Shown in pieces: positions 54,258 to 64,000 of a stretch of 64,000 nt of DNA. The notes under the pieces were generated by a model. It did no database searches, had not been told where the DNA came from, and worked only from the letters and a program-made list of their open reading frames with translations. Each line of letters opens with the position of its first letter. The stretch's first letter is position 1. Position numbers and translations under genes: made by a program. Origin of the DNA: Silene latifolia (lineage: Eukaryota; Streptophyta; Magnoliopsida; Caryophyllales; Caryophyllaceae). The stretch spans positions 19,459,748-19,523,747 of the forward strand of contig NC_133530.1 in NCBI RefSeq assembly GCF_048544455.1, given 5' to 3'.

Positions 54258-54540
54258 ATTTCCGCTTGAACAGAGAAACAGGGAATAAACAGAGAATGAA
54301 GCAAAAGTTCAGAGAGTAACTGTTTGTTAATGATGTTTTATATCCGTCTTAAGAATAAAACTAAAGTTGTTTCTATTTGTGCGTAAACTTGTACTCCCAA
54401 CATCATATTTACGATGTTATACTAAGTACTTTACTTTCTATTTCGAGATGTTTAAAGAAAAAGGGATAAAATAACAAATTATGGATTCGACGTGAATAAA
54501 AGTATAAAACAATTAAAATGGAATAAAGTACCTAATAATA

Positions 54541-54690
54541 TGAAGTTGAACTGAACTGAGCTGGAGGAGTGAGCTGAACTGAATTGAATTGAGCTGGAGT
54601 GAGCTGAGTTAAACTGGACTGAACTCGAGTGAGCTGAACTGAATTGAATTGGGTTGGAGTGAGCTGAGTTAAACTCAAGTGAGCTAAGCT
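54541..54690. repeat. GAGCTGAACTGAATTGA-type minisatellite, downstream of copy 3
   Basis: GAGTGAGCTGAACTGAATTG and GAGCTGGAGTGAGCTGAGTT words repeated several times. Counterpart of 42321-42440, with more units. Confidence 0.75.
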
Positions 54691-55144
54691 AACTGAGCTA
54701 AAGGAGAACTAAAGTTATGCTGAAAAGAATACGACCTTAATTTATTTTAGTTCAATCTAAGTTATCTAACTTCTGTTAAGTTCGGAAAATTGTGACGTTA
54801 TTCTTGACAACGAAAACCCTAACGAGTTGAAAGACGCGAGGTTCTCACTCGGGTTGTATTTTGTTGAAGGGCCTGTGTTTTAGGAGTGGAATATATACGG
54901 AATAATGAATGAATCAAGTAAGGTTTGACAAAACGTCTCAAACAAGGAGCTGCAAATTCGGTTGTGGAGCGAGGGGACTAGTAGGGCGCTCAATCTGAAA
55001 TTTTTACCATAACTCCTGATCTCGCTGCCCCACATTTCTAATTTAAATTTTTCATTTTTTTGTTGTTTAATTTGTAGTTTTTTATTTAAAAAGTGAATAA
55101 ATGAAAGGGAAGGTGAGTTGTTAAAGTAAAAAAAAAGGATTATA

Positions 55145-55362
55145 TGTTGTGCGGAAGCGTGAATATCCCGTGTTGGGCCTCTGCTGCATCTGTGTCCACA
55201 ACCCATAATAGTACGATATTGTCCGCTTTGGGCCAAGACCTCACGGATTTACTTTTGGGCTCCTTCCCAAAAGGCCTCGTACTATTATATTTTCTCGACA
55301 CTTATAAAGATGATCTTCCATCTTTATTCTACCGATGTGGGACAAGGGTTTGCACCCTAACA
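55145..55362 (-). repeat. TRIM-type solo LTR, inverted relative of 37335-37551
   Basis: Plus strand begins TGTTGTGCGGAAGCG and ends TTTGCACCCTAACA. Perfect 5-bp target duplication TTATA (55140-55144 and 55363-55367). It shares ATAGTACGATATTGTCCGCT with the first copy in opposite orientation. Confidence 0.8.
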
Positions 55363-55659
55363 TTATACATCATCAACTTAATATATAACCGAGTTTATGT
55401 GTACTTTTACCGAATTTTAAAAAGTTTATTAATTACATTTTAACTTTTTGACGTCAAAGCTCAAATTTTTCTAAGCTTATATATAATGTTTGTTGAGTTA
55501 TATTGTAATTTTTTGAATTTAATATTTATGTTAATGAACTCATAAACTTTATAATAAAACTCATAATTTTTAAAACAAAACTCGAAAACCCGGAGTATTA
55601 ATATTGACGATGCGTAATAAAATGTCAACCTATATCAACTCCCCTATATTCACCAAACC

Positions 55660-55806
55660 GATCTTGATTCGCAACGGGCCTTCTCGATATCTTCACTTCT
55701 TCCATACTCTTATTAATTATATAAAAGTCGTCTTTCTGCAAATAATTTTGTAACACGTGTACTTTCGGAGTAATTACTCAAAGTCAAGGCTTAAGCTAAG
55801 AGTAAA
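55660..55806 (+). promoter_or_regulatory. Upstream module of the gene array, left part for copy 4
   Basis: ATTCGCAACGGGCCTTCTC, ATATAAAAGTCGTCTTTCTG and ACTTTCGGAGTAATTACTC match 47150-47300. The following blocks continue only at 62745, so the module seems to have been split by a large insertion. Confidence 0.45.
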
Positions 55807-56108
55807 GTGGACTATAAGGACCTAAACTTCACATAAAACTAGCTTTAAGGACCTAAAGTATTAGAGCAAAGCTTTAAGGACCCCAATTTCCATATTCCGT
55901 TACTAACTGATGTGGCTAACTTTGCTTTCTTTGGACAAGTTGTCTTCGTTTTGTTTTTCTTATTCTTATTAACTTTAAAGTCTTCCAAATTAAGCTTTAT
56001 TTTTATTTCAAGTTTCTAATGTGTTAACTCAATAAAACTATTATTATACAAAGTCTGAAGTGATATGTTATTTTAGAGTCAAAACTCCACCCGATCCTTG
56101 AATTAGAC

Positions 56109-56613
56109 TAGGGTTGTAAATAATTTGAGTCGGTTCGTAGAGCACTCAGAATCAGTTCGATCAAAGCTCGGGTCGAAATCGTTCAAAACTGATTTTGAGC
56201 CGAGGTGGCCAAATCCGAACCGATTATGAGCTTAGTTGAGAGTAATCGGAAACTCGTTTAGGCTCGTTTTTCTTTTACTTATTATTTATTTTGGCATTTT
56301 ACAATTGGTTTTGTTCTTAATAGAATGCTATTTTAGCATTTATATTTATATTTTTGTTATATTTGATAAGTATTTTATTTATGCATATTTCTTAAAATAT
56401 ACAAGTATATTTTTAATTTGATTTAGAAGTTCAATAAATAAAGAAAATAACTATTTAACCGAACTCGAGCGCTCGAGCCAAATCTGAGCTCATTCCGAGC
56501 TTTGTCTTTTAAGCTCGGAAAATTCTGAGCCGATTCCGAACTCAAGCTCAAGTTTCCAAGCCGATTCGAAACTCACTCAAGTTCAAGCTCAAATCGACTC
56601 GATTACACCCCTA
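56109..56613. mobile_element. hAT-type element with GAGC/CTCGA-rich ends, decayed
   Basis: Left TAGGGTTGTAAATAATTTGA and right, inverted, TAGGGGTGTAATCGAGTCGA. Flanks AATTAGAC/AATCAGAT agree at 6 of 8 positions. Subterminal GAGCCGATTCCGAACTC-type words; AT-rich core, no transposase. Related to 63722-64000. Confidence 0.7.
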
Positions 56614-57051
56614 AATCAGATCAAGAATATTTTAAAATATTACTTATTTCAAGTAATTAAAAATCAATTATTTTAATAATTAATTTTATAAAATCTTTAA
56701 TTAAGTACGTTTAGTAATAAGTATATAATATAATTTTAAGACATACGAAGTATGTTTTTCTCGGTTAAAATACATTATAGAACCAAAGACACCTAGAATT
56801 TTTTTTGACCCATAATCGACTCAATCAGTATTCTGAGCTATAAGTCTGCAAAACCCGACCCGAGACCCCGGTCTATCCATTTTATTGAGTTAATTGAAGG
56901 TGAATAATAGATTCCGTGTGGATAGTATTTGACCCGTCTTAAGTTTAAGATGGGTCAAATATGTCCATGTGGAAAGAATAAGACAAAAACAGAGTATAGA
57001 GAAAAGCAAAAGATTTGTCATATATACTCATGTGGGATAATATTTAACCGT

Positions 57052-57450
57052 TTTATTTTTTTGAGAGAAAAGAACAATTCATTAATAGAACGTCATACGG
57101 CACTTACAAAGAATAATTATAATCGAAAACAAATCTAATGGAAACCAAAGAAAAATAATTTTCTTATAAACTAGGGATCTCAAAACAAAGATCATCGACA
57201 ATTCGTACCGTCCCTATTATCGCTATCTTCATGTAGCTTTTGAGGGGATCCTTCGTTTGATTTATGAGATAAAATTTACCTCTGATTGGTTCCAAAGATC
57301 GTTGACAAATCACTTTTACCCTTTGAAAGAACACGCTGCAAACCATCAACGAACTACTCTTGACTATATTACTGATGAAACTAACCCATGAATAAATGGA
57401 AAAACCCCGAAATAAGGGACGGAAAAACGATTCTCACCAAAAGGGAGACT
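57052..57450 (-). mobile_element. Short LINE 3' fragment (5'-truncated)
   Basis: The minus strand ends AATGAATTGTTCTTTTCTCT followed by AAAAAA, a typical plant L1 3' end. No reverse transcriptase is included. It abuts the longer L1 insertion, whose A tail begins at 57451. Confidence 0.4.
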
Positions 57451-57483
57451 TTTTTTTTTTTTTTGACAGAGAGTTAGGATTAA

Positions 57484-60400
57484 TCAACACATAGCATTAG
57501 CCGCTAGGCGATGAGCAATCCTATTTGTAGCTCTAGGACAATGACTAATTGAACAACAATGACAAGAAGAAATCAAAGAAGAAATAGAACAGAGGGTTGA
57601 TTTAAGCTCCTGATGAACATCAAGACACTCCGTTAGTTGAAGAGCAAGGGATAAGCCGTCAGTTTGTGCGTCAATGTGATAAAAACCCTGATTAACTGCA
57701 TCCAAAAGAGCGTGTAAGAAGGCCGTAGCTTCAGCTTGAAGAGCCGAACCCGCCCAAAACCGAGACTGTTCAGACTGAATGACACTTCCATTAGAATCCA
57801 GAAAAACCCAACCTGCAGAAGCCCAAAAATCCAAACGCCAAGAAGCATCACACTTTAAACGAATAGAACAAGGACATAGGGAATCCCCAATGAGAAGGAA
57901 AGGTGAATGGTTTCTAATTGAGGCAATGTCCATATTTGTTGGGACAAAGATGTCAGCAGAAGAGATAAGACGACATTTAGTAGCAGTTGAGTTATAGATA
58001 GCATCCGTCGTAAGCATTTTGATTTGCGAAGAGAAATCCATAACCAAATCTGATCGATAAAGCTACTCATTTCTTAAACACCATATTCTCCACAAGGTAC
58101 TAACAAAGAGAGTACAGGAAATGGGTGAAGAATCCTTGATAAGAAAAGTAATCCAGTTGATCACCCATGTTTGGATAGAAACGTTAGCACCAATAGAACT
58201 GCGGATACCCAATGGAGACCCAGCCCAAAAATGCGAGGCTATCGAACAGTCACGAAACAAATGTTCAAGAGATTCAATTTGATTGTCAAAAGTAGCACAC
58301 AACTTACAGTGATAGTTCCAGGGCAGATTCCTCTTACTAGCTTCAGTGCCAATAGGTAAAGAGTTAGATAGTAATTTCCATATAAAAGTTTTCCATTTGC
58401 CCTGAATGGGAAGCACCCATAGTCTTTTTTTACAAAATGCTATAGAAGCAGCATCCATACGATTACGATCTTTCATTGCAGCCTTTGATGACCAAAGATA
58501 AGAAAAAGCAACAGCATATCCACTTTTAACCGAGTAACGGCCATTTTTATTTAAATCCCAAAAAAGACTGTCATCAAAGTCGTCAGAAGAAAGGGGAATT
58601 GATAGAATATAAGGGGCCATATTTTCACCACAAAGAGAGTAAACCGCATCAGCCTTCCAAGTACCATCAGCATTTTGTAAATGGCAAACATTAAGAACTG
58701 GCTTCATACAAATTTCATGATCGGAGAGGCCTAAAAGTTGTCCCAAAGATAACCCTTAGATCCATTTATCTTTCCAAATATCAAGAAACGATGGACAACC
58801 AACCTGCCAAGACAAATGGTTACGTAACAAGCAAAGACCCCAATGAACTCCACGTTCACCCCAAGATTGAGTTCCTTGCTTAACAAAAGAAGAATTCAAA
58901 ACAGTGCAGGAAGATATCTTATATTTGGGTCCAAGAACTCTTGCAGTTAAACTATTAGGAGAAAACAGAATTTTCCATCCAATTTTTGCCAAAAGACTTT
59001 GATTCAGGCACCTAATATTACGAATGCCAAGTCCGCCAGCAGACTTCGAAGCATTAATAAAAAGATTACTACACCAATGAAGACTTTGTCTCATTACAGT
59101 TCCACCCCACCAAAACTGCGAGAGAAGAGTATTAATCTTCGAACTCACACTTACCGGTATTTGAAATACCGATAGAGAGAAAAGAGAAAGCGAAGACAGA
59201 ACTGAATTAATAAGAGTAAGTCGTCTAGCAGATGATAAGTAATTATTATTCCAGCTTAGAATTCTAGAGCGGACCTTATCATAAATCGTAGCAAAATTTT
59301 CCTTCTTTGAAGAACCAAAATCCGTAGGTAATCCCAAATATTTGCCCATACTTTTATTACCAGGTGCCTTCAAAACTTTAAGACATTTGCGATAATTCCG
59401 AAGAGTACAATTAGGGCTTATAGTAATAGTGGTTTTAGCGTCATTAATACGTTGGCCAGAATCATCTCCATAAAGTTTTAAAAGGCCCATAAGTGTTTCA
59501 CAGTGAGAGATTTTAGCATCCATGAAGAAAATAGAATCATCAGCAAAAAGCAAGTGAGAAATCGGGGGAGCATTGCGTGAAAGTTGAATACCATTCAGGA
59601 GTTTTTTGTCTTGTGCATCACACAATAATTGGGACAAGACTTCAGTACATAATGCAAAAATATAGGGAGACATTGGATCCCCTTGACGAATACCAGTCTT
59701 TGGCCTAAAACTTTTCCCCGGAGAACCATTGATTAAAACTTCATAGGAAACCGAAGATATACAATTCATGATGAGTTGAACAAATTTGCTGGGAAAGTTC
59801 ATGGAAAGTAACGTGCATTTCACAAAATTCCAGTTTAAGCGATCATAAGCTTTGCTCATATCCACTTTGACAGCGAGAAGGCATCGCTTCCCAAAGCGTT
59901 TCTTAGTGATATGATGCAGTAGTTCATGAGATAATAAAATATTATCTCCAATATTACGACCAGGAACAAAACCATTTTGATAATCTCCCACAAGAAAAGG
60001 CATCACCTTCTTCAACCTATTAGAGATACACTTTGTAACAATCTTTATGATAACATTACAAAGACTGATAGGACGAAAATTTTCGACCGTCTCCGGACTA
60101 TTAATTTTAGGAATGAGAGCAATAGCAGTGCGATTGAAGTCACTGGAAATGGTCCTAGTATTAAGCATAAAGAGAACAGCATCTTCCACCTCAGTCTTAA
60201 TATGACACCAAAATTTCTGATAAAAAATAGCTGGAACACCATCCGGTCCTGGTGACTTTGTTGGCCCAAGTTGAAAAACGGTCGTTCGTATTTCCTTACG
60301 AGTAAAGACAGAGGAAAAGTAATCATGTTGATCACTGGATAACACGGTTTTAATAGCTCCAAAAAGCGGCTGATGTGAAGCTTGATATTGTTGAAAGGAC

Positions 60401-61645
60401 TCGTGAGCATCATGGAGACCATAAATACCTTTGAAATGGTCATTAAAAATATCAGAGAGCTCTTGTTTATCAAAAGTCCAAGAAGAGTCCACCTTCTTGA
60501 TCCCTATGATAAGATTTCGGTTATGCCTATGTTTGACAGAGTTAAAAAAGAAACGAGTACTAGCATCTCCATCTTTTCTCCAATGCATTTTCGCCCGTTG
60601 TTTCCAATAGATAGTAGCAGCTTTGTTGAATTCTAGATAATTTGCATGCCATTTCTTATACCCTTCTTCATTATGTCCTTCAAAAAAATTTTGCAGTTCA
60701 TCTTCTAATTTTTCATCAAACTCAAGACCATTTTTCATTCCACGATTTCCGTTTTGCAAGCGTCCATTCCTTAAAAATAGATCGAGTTCTTTGAAGTTTT
60801 TTGGATAGCCTAGTAACCGGAGAACCTCTATCATAAATGAACCATTCTTGTTGAAGGAGTCGCAATGAATCTTCATATTCAAAGGCCCATGCTTCCATTC
60901 GAAACAATTTCCGTTTATGAGGTTCAAAAAAACCCGTATCAAAAATAATCGGCGCATGATCAGAGCATTGAATAGGAAGGTGTTTAATGCCAGAGTTAGG
61001 AAACAAAGAATACCACAAAGGAGATGCTAATCCTTTATCAATACGTTCGTAAATACGCTTATAACCTTTCATGTTATTGCACCAAGTGAATTTCGGTCCT
61101 TTGTAAGCAATGTCAGACAACGAATTACGAACTTTCCATTCTGAAAAAAGTTGTGCTCCAAAAATAGAACCCGTGTTACCTCCCAATTTATCCTCTCGAA
61201 ATTCCACTTGATTAAAATCACCAAGTAATATAAAATGAGAGTCCATACGTGAAATCCAGTGTTCTATATGAAGCCATACAGATTCTCGGTTTTCTCGTTC
61301 TGGTGATCCATAAATGCAAAAAACATACCAGAAACGTCCTCCACATTCATTAATCTTAATAATAATAAAGTTAGGACACTTAGTAATGCATTCAATGTTC
61401 CAGGAGGGCTTCCAGCCAACCCACAAACCTCCTTTAGAACCATCTGCATCAACCCCTACATGATGAGTAAACCCATAAAAGCGAAAAATAGAAGATACAT
61501 GCATCGTACTACATTTGGTTTCAGACAGAAAGATAATATCATACATATGGTTATTATAGGTCATCGCTCTTAACTTAAAAATTGTAGGGGCGAGCGAATC
61601 ATTTAGTCCCCTACAATTCCAAGAAATGCATCTCATGGTGCACAT
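57484..61645 (-). pseudogene. L1 ORF2 (endonuclease/RT/RNase H), broken
   Basis: Order of parts: APE endonuclease (ISWNCRGLND, FLSETKCS, LLGDFNQVEF, CSDHAPIIFD; 61645-60960), reverse transcriptase (GPTKSPGPDGVPAIFYQKFW, FRPISLCNVIIKIVTKCISN, VDMSKAYDRLNW, GIRQGDPMSPYIF, LLFADDSIFF; to 58756), zf-RVT (WKLLSNSLPIGTEASKRNL, CKLC..ESLEHLFRDCSIASHFW) and RNase H (RLKCDASWR, QAEATAFLHAL, CPRATNRIAHRLA; to 57484). Lesions seen: a frame shift near 60730 after LAKRKSWNEKW, an in-frame TAA at about 58756 (KDKWI*GLSLG) and an in-frame TAG at about 58062 (LRNE*LYRSD). It is therefore inactive but only moderately old. Confidence 0.85.
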
Positions 61646-61833
61646 GAGGGTTGATTAGGTTCAACCCCCGCAACACCATCATCAGATCCATGTCCAGGAT
61701 CATCATATTCAGCACTGGAGACAATCAAATCATCATCAGCAATCACCAAACGAAAGCCAGACGTAGATGGCCTTGAGCTCTCACCAGGGCATATTATTTG
61801 ATTGAAATTTAAAACAATTTTGGGGCTTACCAT
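61633..61833 (-). pseudogene. Possible C-terminal end of L1 ORF1
   Basis: A 66-codon frame directly upstream of, and overlapping, ORF2 (NQIICPGESSRPSTSGFRLV, YDDPGHGSDDGVAGVEPNQP). Its position and polar composition fit the tail of an L1 ORF1, but no zinc knuckle or RNA-binding motif remains to prove it. Confidence 0.35.
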
Positions 61834-62116
61834 CGATCGATTGATAATCGATGGGAGCCCCCTGTATAAAATGATGGAGGCTAGGGTTTTATTAGAGAAA
61901 ACCTGTTTTATAATTAAGACGAATATTTCAGTTTAAGGAAGACAAGCGGAAAAAAAAAAGGACCAAATATACATATTAACGTAATTTGAATCATGACCCT
62001 AATAATATAATCCGAACCCAAACCGACAACCCGTACAATTCTCTTGTACTCTGAATTACAATTGAAAGAATAGTGCTAAATAATACTAGTGGAGTATGAG
62101 TATCTATCTGTATTTA

Positions 62117-62562
62117 GACCACCCCCAAGCAAAGGTCACCTTAACTAGGTCACTACCCCATTTTATTCTTAATCTCACCCTATTTATCTTGACCCACTTT
62201 TACACTCCCACGCAGAAAATCGCGACCTAGGTTACCAATCCAATCATTTCCCACTTTCCAACATTTCCAATCATTTCCCACATTCTCTATCCCACCAAAA
62301 CATCTCTTAATATTTGTGTTGCATGTGGCATTTATGCGTGAAGTGAAGACAAACATTCATTTCATTTTTTTCCTCTTTATTTGTGTTCTCAATATTTGTG
62401 CCCAACAAATACCTCATTGACATGTGGAAGGTCACAAGGCAACCCACCCAAGACATGGAGTGACCTTTTTACATAGAAGGTCTTCTTAATTTTTTCATTA
62501 ATTCATGATTAAGGAGACCCACCCCCAAGTGACTTAGTTGGTGACCTTGCTTGGAGGTGGTC
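62117..62562. mobile_element. Tourist (PIF/Harbinger) MITE
   Basis: Inverted termini GACCACCCCCAAGCAAAGGT and, at the right, GACCACCTCCAAGCAAGGT in reverse. Flanked by the 3-bp target TTA (62114-62116 and 62563-62565), diagnostic for PIF/Harbinger. 446 bp, no coding. Confidence 0.82.
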
Positions 62563-62744
62563 TTAGCGATCTCTATTAGCAGATGAAAGACAAAAAAAAA
62601 GCATGTGTGAAACAAGAAGCAAGAGTAAAATGACTAACGGCAAGTCACGGTAGGTCCTTAAAGCTACCTAATAATACATTAGGTCCTCATTGCTACTATG
62701 TTGAATAGTTTGGGTCCTTCCATTGTAGTTAACTCCTTAAGCTA

Positions 62745-62960
62745 AGGGTGATTTGTCTTTTGCAATGATCCTATTTTGTCAAATCCTCTTGGCCTCTTGC
62801 CATAAATTTTGCCATGATAATCTTGAAGCTCTACATTAAGTCTCTCCTACTTTTATCTTTTTTGTTCTCTACCTAGTTTCGAAGACTGGCTTGGTTCCAC
62901 CAATAATAATGGAGGGGACCTGAGCAAGACACGTAACAAGTAACTATTCTTCATCTGAAT
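62745..62960 (+). promoter_or_regulatory. Upstream region and conserved motif, array copy 4
   Basis: CTTAAGCTAAGGGTGATTTG, TTGTCTTTTGCAATGATCCT and AATAATAATGGAGGGGACC match the copies 2 and 3 upstream region. The motif ACCTGAGCAAGACACGT is at 62928-62944. No hAT element lies between the motif and the gene, so this copy shows the ancestral spacing of about 300 bases. Confidence 0.55.
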
Positions 62961-63148
62961 CAATAGTTATCTATTATGAAATACGTTATTTGTTTTTTTT
63001 TTTTTTCACAAAGACCAAGTTAAGAACGATATTGTAACAACTTGCAAAGGCTCTTTTGAAGAAAAACAGTTAACTAATACACCTCAAAATCGAAATAGTT
63101 AACAATTGACTGAGACAGGAGAGTAGTGCGATATTTCATCATCCCGCC

Positions 63149-63156
63149 TATAAAAT
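63149..63156 (+). promoter_or_regulatory. TATA box of array copy 4
   Basis: TATAAAAT in the context TCATCATCCCGCCTATAAAA, aligned to those of copies 2 and 3. It lies 83 bases before the usable ATG at 63232. Confidence 0.6.
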
Positions 63157-63231
63157 TAGCCAAGTGGTACGTAGGATAAATTTATCAAAGACCATAACAA
63201 CAAACTATACGTGTATTGTGTATACCTAAAT

Positions 63232-63357
63232 ATGAGCAGAGGTGGTAGTCCGAGTCGAGATGAGTATCATGAAACCGATGGTTCAATCTACGGCTCTCAT
63301 CCATACTACAACCAACGCCAACACGGCTATGGCTCTGACGAGGATGAATTGAACCAC
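63232..63357 (+). CDS. Array gene copy 4: exon 1 (partial in window)
   Basis: Fourth member of the unrecognised family. Exon 1 runs 63232-63357 (42 codons), ending at CAC|GTAAGTTTC exactly like copies 2 and 3. Text: MSRGGSPSRDEYHETDGS, YGSHPYYNQRQHGYGSDEDE, i.e. Tyr/Gly/His-rich with an acidic end. The position of the first ATG of copies 2 and 3 is ATC here (63184), so the second ATG must serve, supporting that start in all copies. No exon 2 appears before 64000; the intron carries a hAT element from 63722, so exon 2 is probably beyond the window. Confidence 0.6.
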
Positions 63358-63721
63358 GTAAGTTTCTATAGCAAAGCATTATGTACTTAGATTGCTTTTC
63401 CATTTTAATCTGACAAATTAATTCTCGTATTAGTGGTCATTTCAAATTTTCTCTCGTCAATGAGTGCAGGTAGGATCAAATCTTATTTTATTTTATCCAA
63501 TTCAAAATTAAAGCCGCTACTTTAAATAGCGGTTGTCTTAAGTTCAAAACAAGATATGTGAGTAATTACGATCTGTAAATTAGTATTAGAAAGAGTCCTA
63601 ATATGCCATTTCAGGCGCTTAGTATTCGATAGTCAAACCTACTAGTAAAATCTGCTAACGTTATCCGCTATCGTGAATTTGCTTCTGTCGTTTGCCAAAC
63701 AGGGCCTTAGCATGTGGTACA

Positions 63722-64000
63722 AGGGGTGTAAACGAGCCGAGCTCGAGCTCGAGCTCGGCTCGAATTTTTTATCTCGGGCTCGGCTCGAAGCTCGTCGAGC
63801 CTAAAAAATTGAAACTCGAACTCGGCTCAAGCTCGTTTTGTCATTATATATTTTCACTTTCTCACCTTTTAAATCTAACTAAATATAAATATTTTAAAAA
63901 AACAAATAAAATTATAAATTACTAAAAATTTTTATATTCTAACATACTTATATAAATGTCTATATAAAATATAATTTGAAATAATAATAATATTACAATA
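63722..64000. mobile_element. hAT-type element with GAGCTCG repeats, cut by the window end
   Basis: Starts AGGGGTGTAAACGAGCCGAG and continues with GCTCGAGCTCGAGCTCGGCT words, then an AT-rich core. Same kind as 56109-56613. The right terminus lies outside the window. Confidence 0.55.

Larger units (their letters stand above)
57451..61860 (-). mobile_element. L1-type LINE, ORF1 mostly missing
   Basis: Minus-strand plant L1. An A tail of 18 (poly-T at 57451-57468 on plus) marks the 3' end. A complete-length ORF2 region with endonuclease, reverse transcriptase, zinc-finger and RNase H parts fills most of it. Only the last about 60 codons of a possible ORF1 (61833-61633) remain, so it is 5'-truncated. 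A clean target duplication was not found. Confidence 0.82.

Noticed and set aside
55144-55443. 99-codon open frame
   Set aside because: It lies over the solo TRIM LTR and its flank; the text has no counterpart in the inverted relative.
1-64000. CRISPR arrays, operons, riboswitches or plastid/mitochondrial DNA inserts
   Set aside because: No regularly spaced repeats with unique spacers, no bacterial gene order, and no recognisable organelle genes; all direct repeats found are tandem arrays or transposon ends.

Overview
This is nuclear DNA of a flowering plant. The evidence is a plastid-targeted ATP synthase gamma gene, a spliced VLCFA 3-ketoacyl-CoA reductase gene, a plant-type C2-domain gene with a leader intron, a cytosolic-type tRNA-Arg, and a dense load of plant transposons (Gypsy, RTE and L1 LINEs, hAT, Mutator-like, mariner/Stowaway, Tourist, SINE). 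The style of the repeats (a Retand/Tat-like Gypsy element, hAT elements rich in GACCCGA and GGACACG, a tRNA-derived SINE) would fit Caryophyllales, but that placement is inference.

Layout. 1-8.1 kb: gene-poor, with one weak coding remnant (2.5-3.0 kb) and a 228-bp minisatellite (6.2-7.1 kb). 8.1-14.8 kb: a Gypsy LTR element with a 5-bp target duplication, no reverse transcriptase, an internal 168-bp satellite-like array and a long antisense gene. 14.8-17.0 kb: AT-rich, Helitron-like debris. 17.9-28.0 kb: the host gene island, with tRNA-Arg(CCU), atpC, a C2-domain gene and a three-exon KCR gene; the protein genes are all on the minus strand. 28.2-34.3 kb: nested transposons (hAT inside Stowaway; RTE LINE inside hAT), each with readable target duplications. 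34.8-63.4 kb: a plus-strand tandem array of at least four copies of a small two-exon gene I do not recognise, pulled apart by later insertions.

The array is the most unusual content. Each copy has an acidic, Tyr/Ser/Gly-rich exon 1, a phase-0 intron, and (in the three copies where it lies in the window) a coiled-coil exon 2. Copies 2-4 share a TATA promoter, and all four share an upstream motif. Copy 1 is interrupted by a 1.5-kb solo-LTR-like insertion, copies 2 and 3 look whole, and copy 4 runs towards the window edge. Copies 2 and 3 carry the same hAT element in their promoters, so they duplicated after that insertion; copy 3's hAT was then split by a 4.4-kb LTR-retrotransposon block.

A second notable point is that the plastid ATP synthase gamma subunit encoded here keeps the plant regulatory loop but has neither of its two thioredoxin-switch cysteines.
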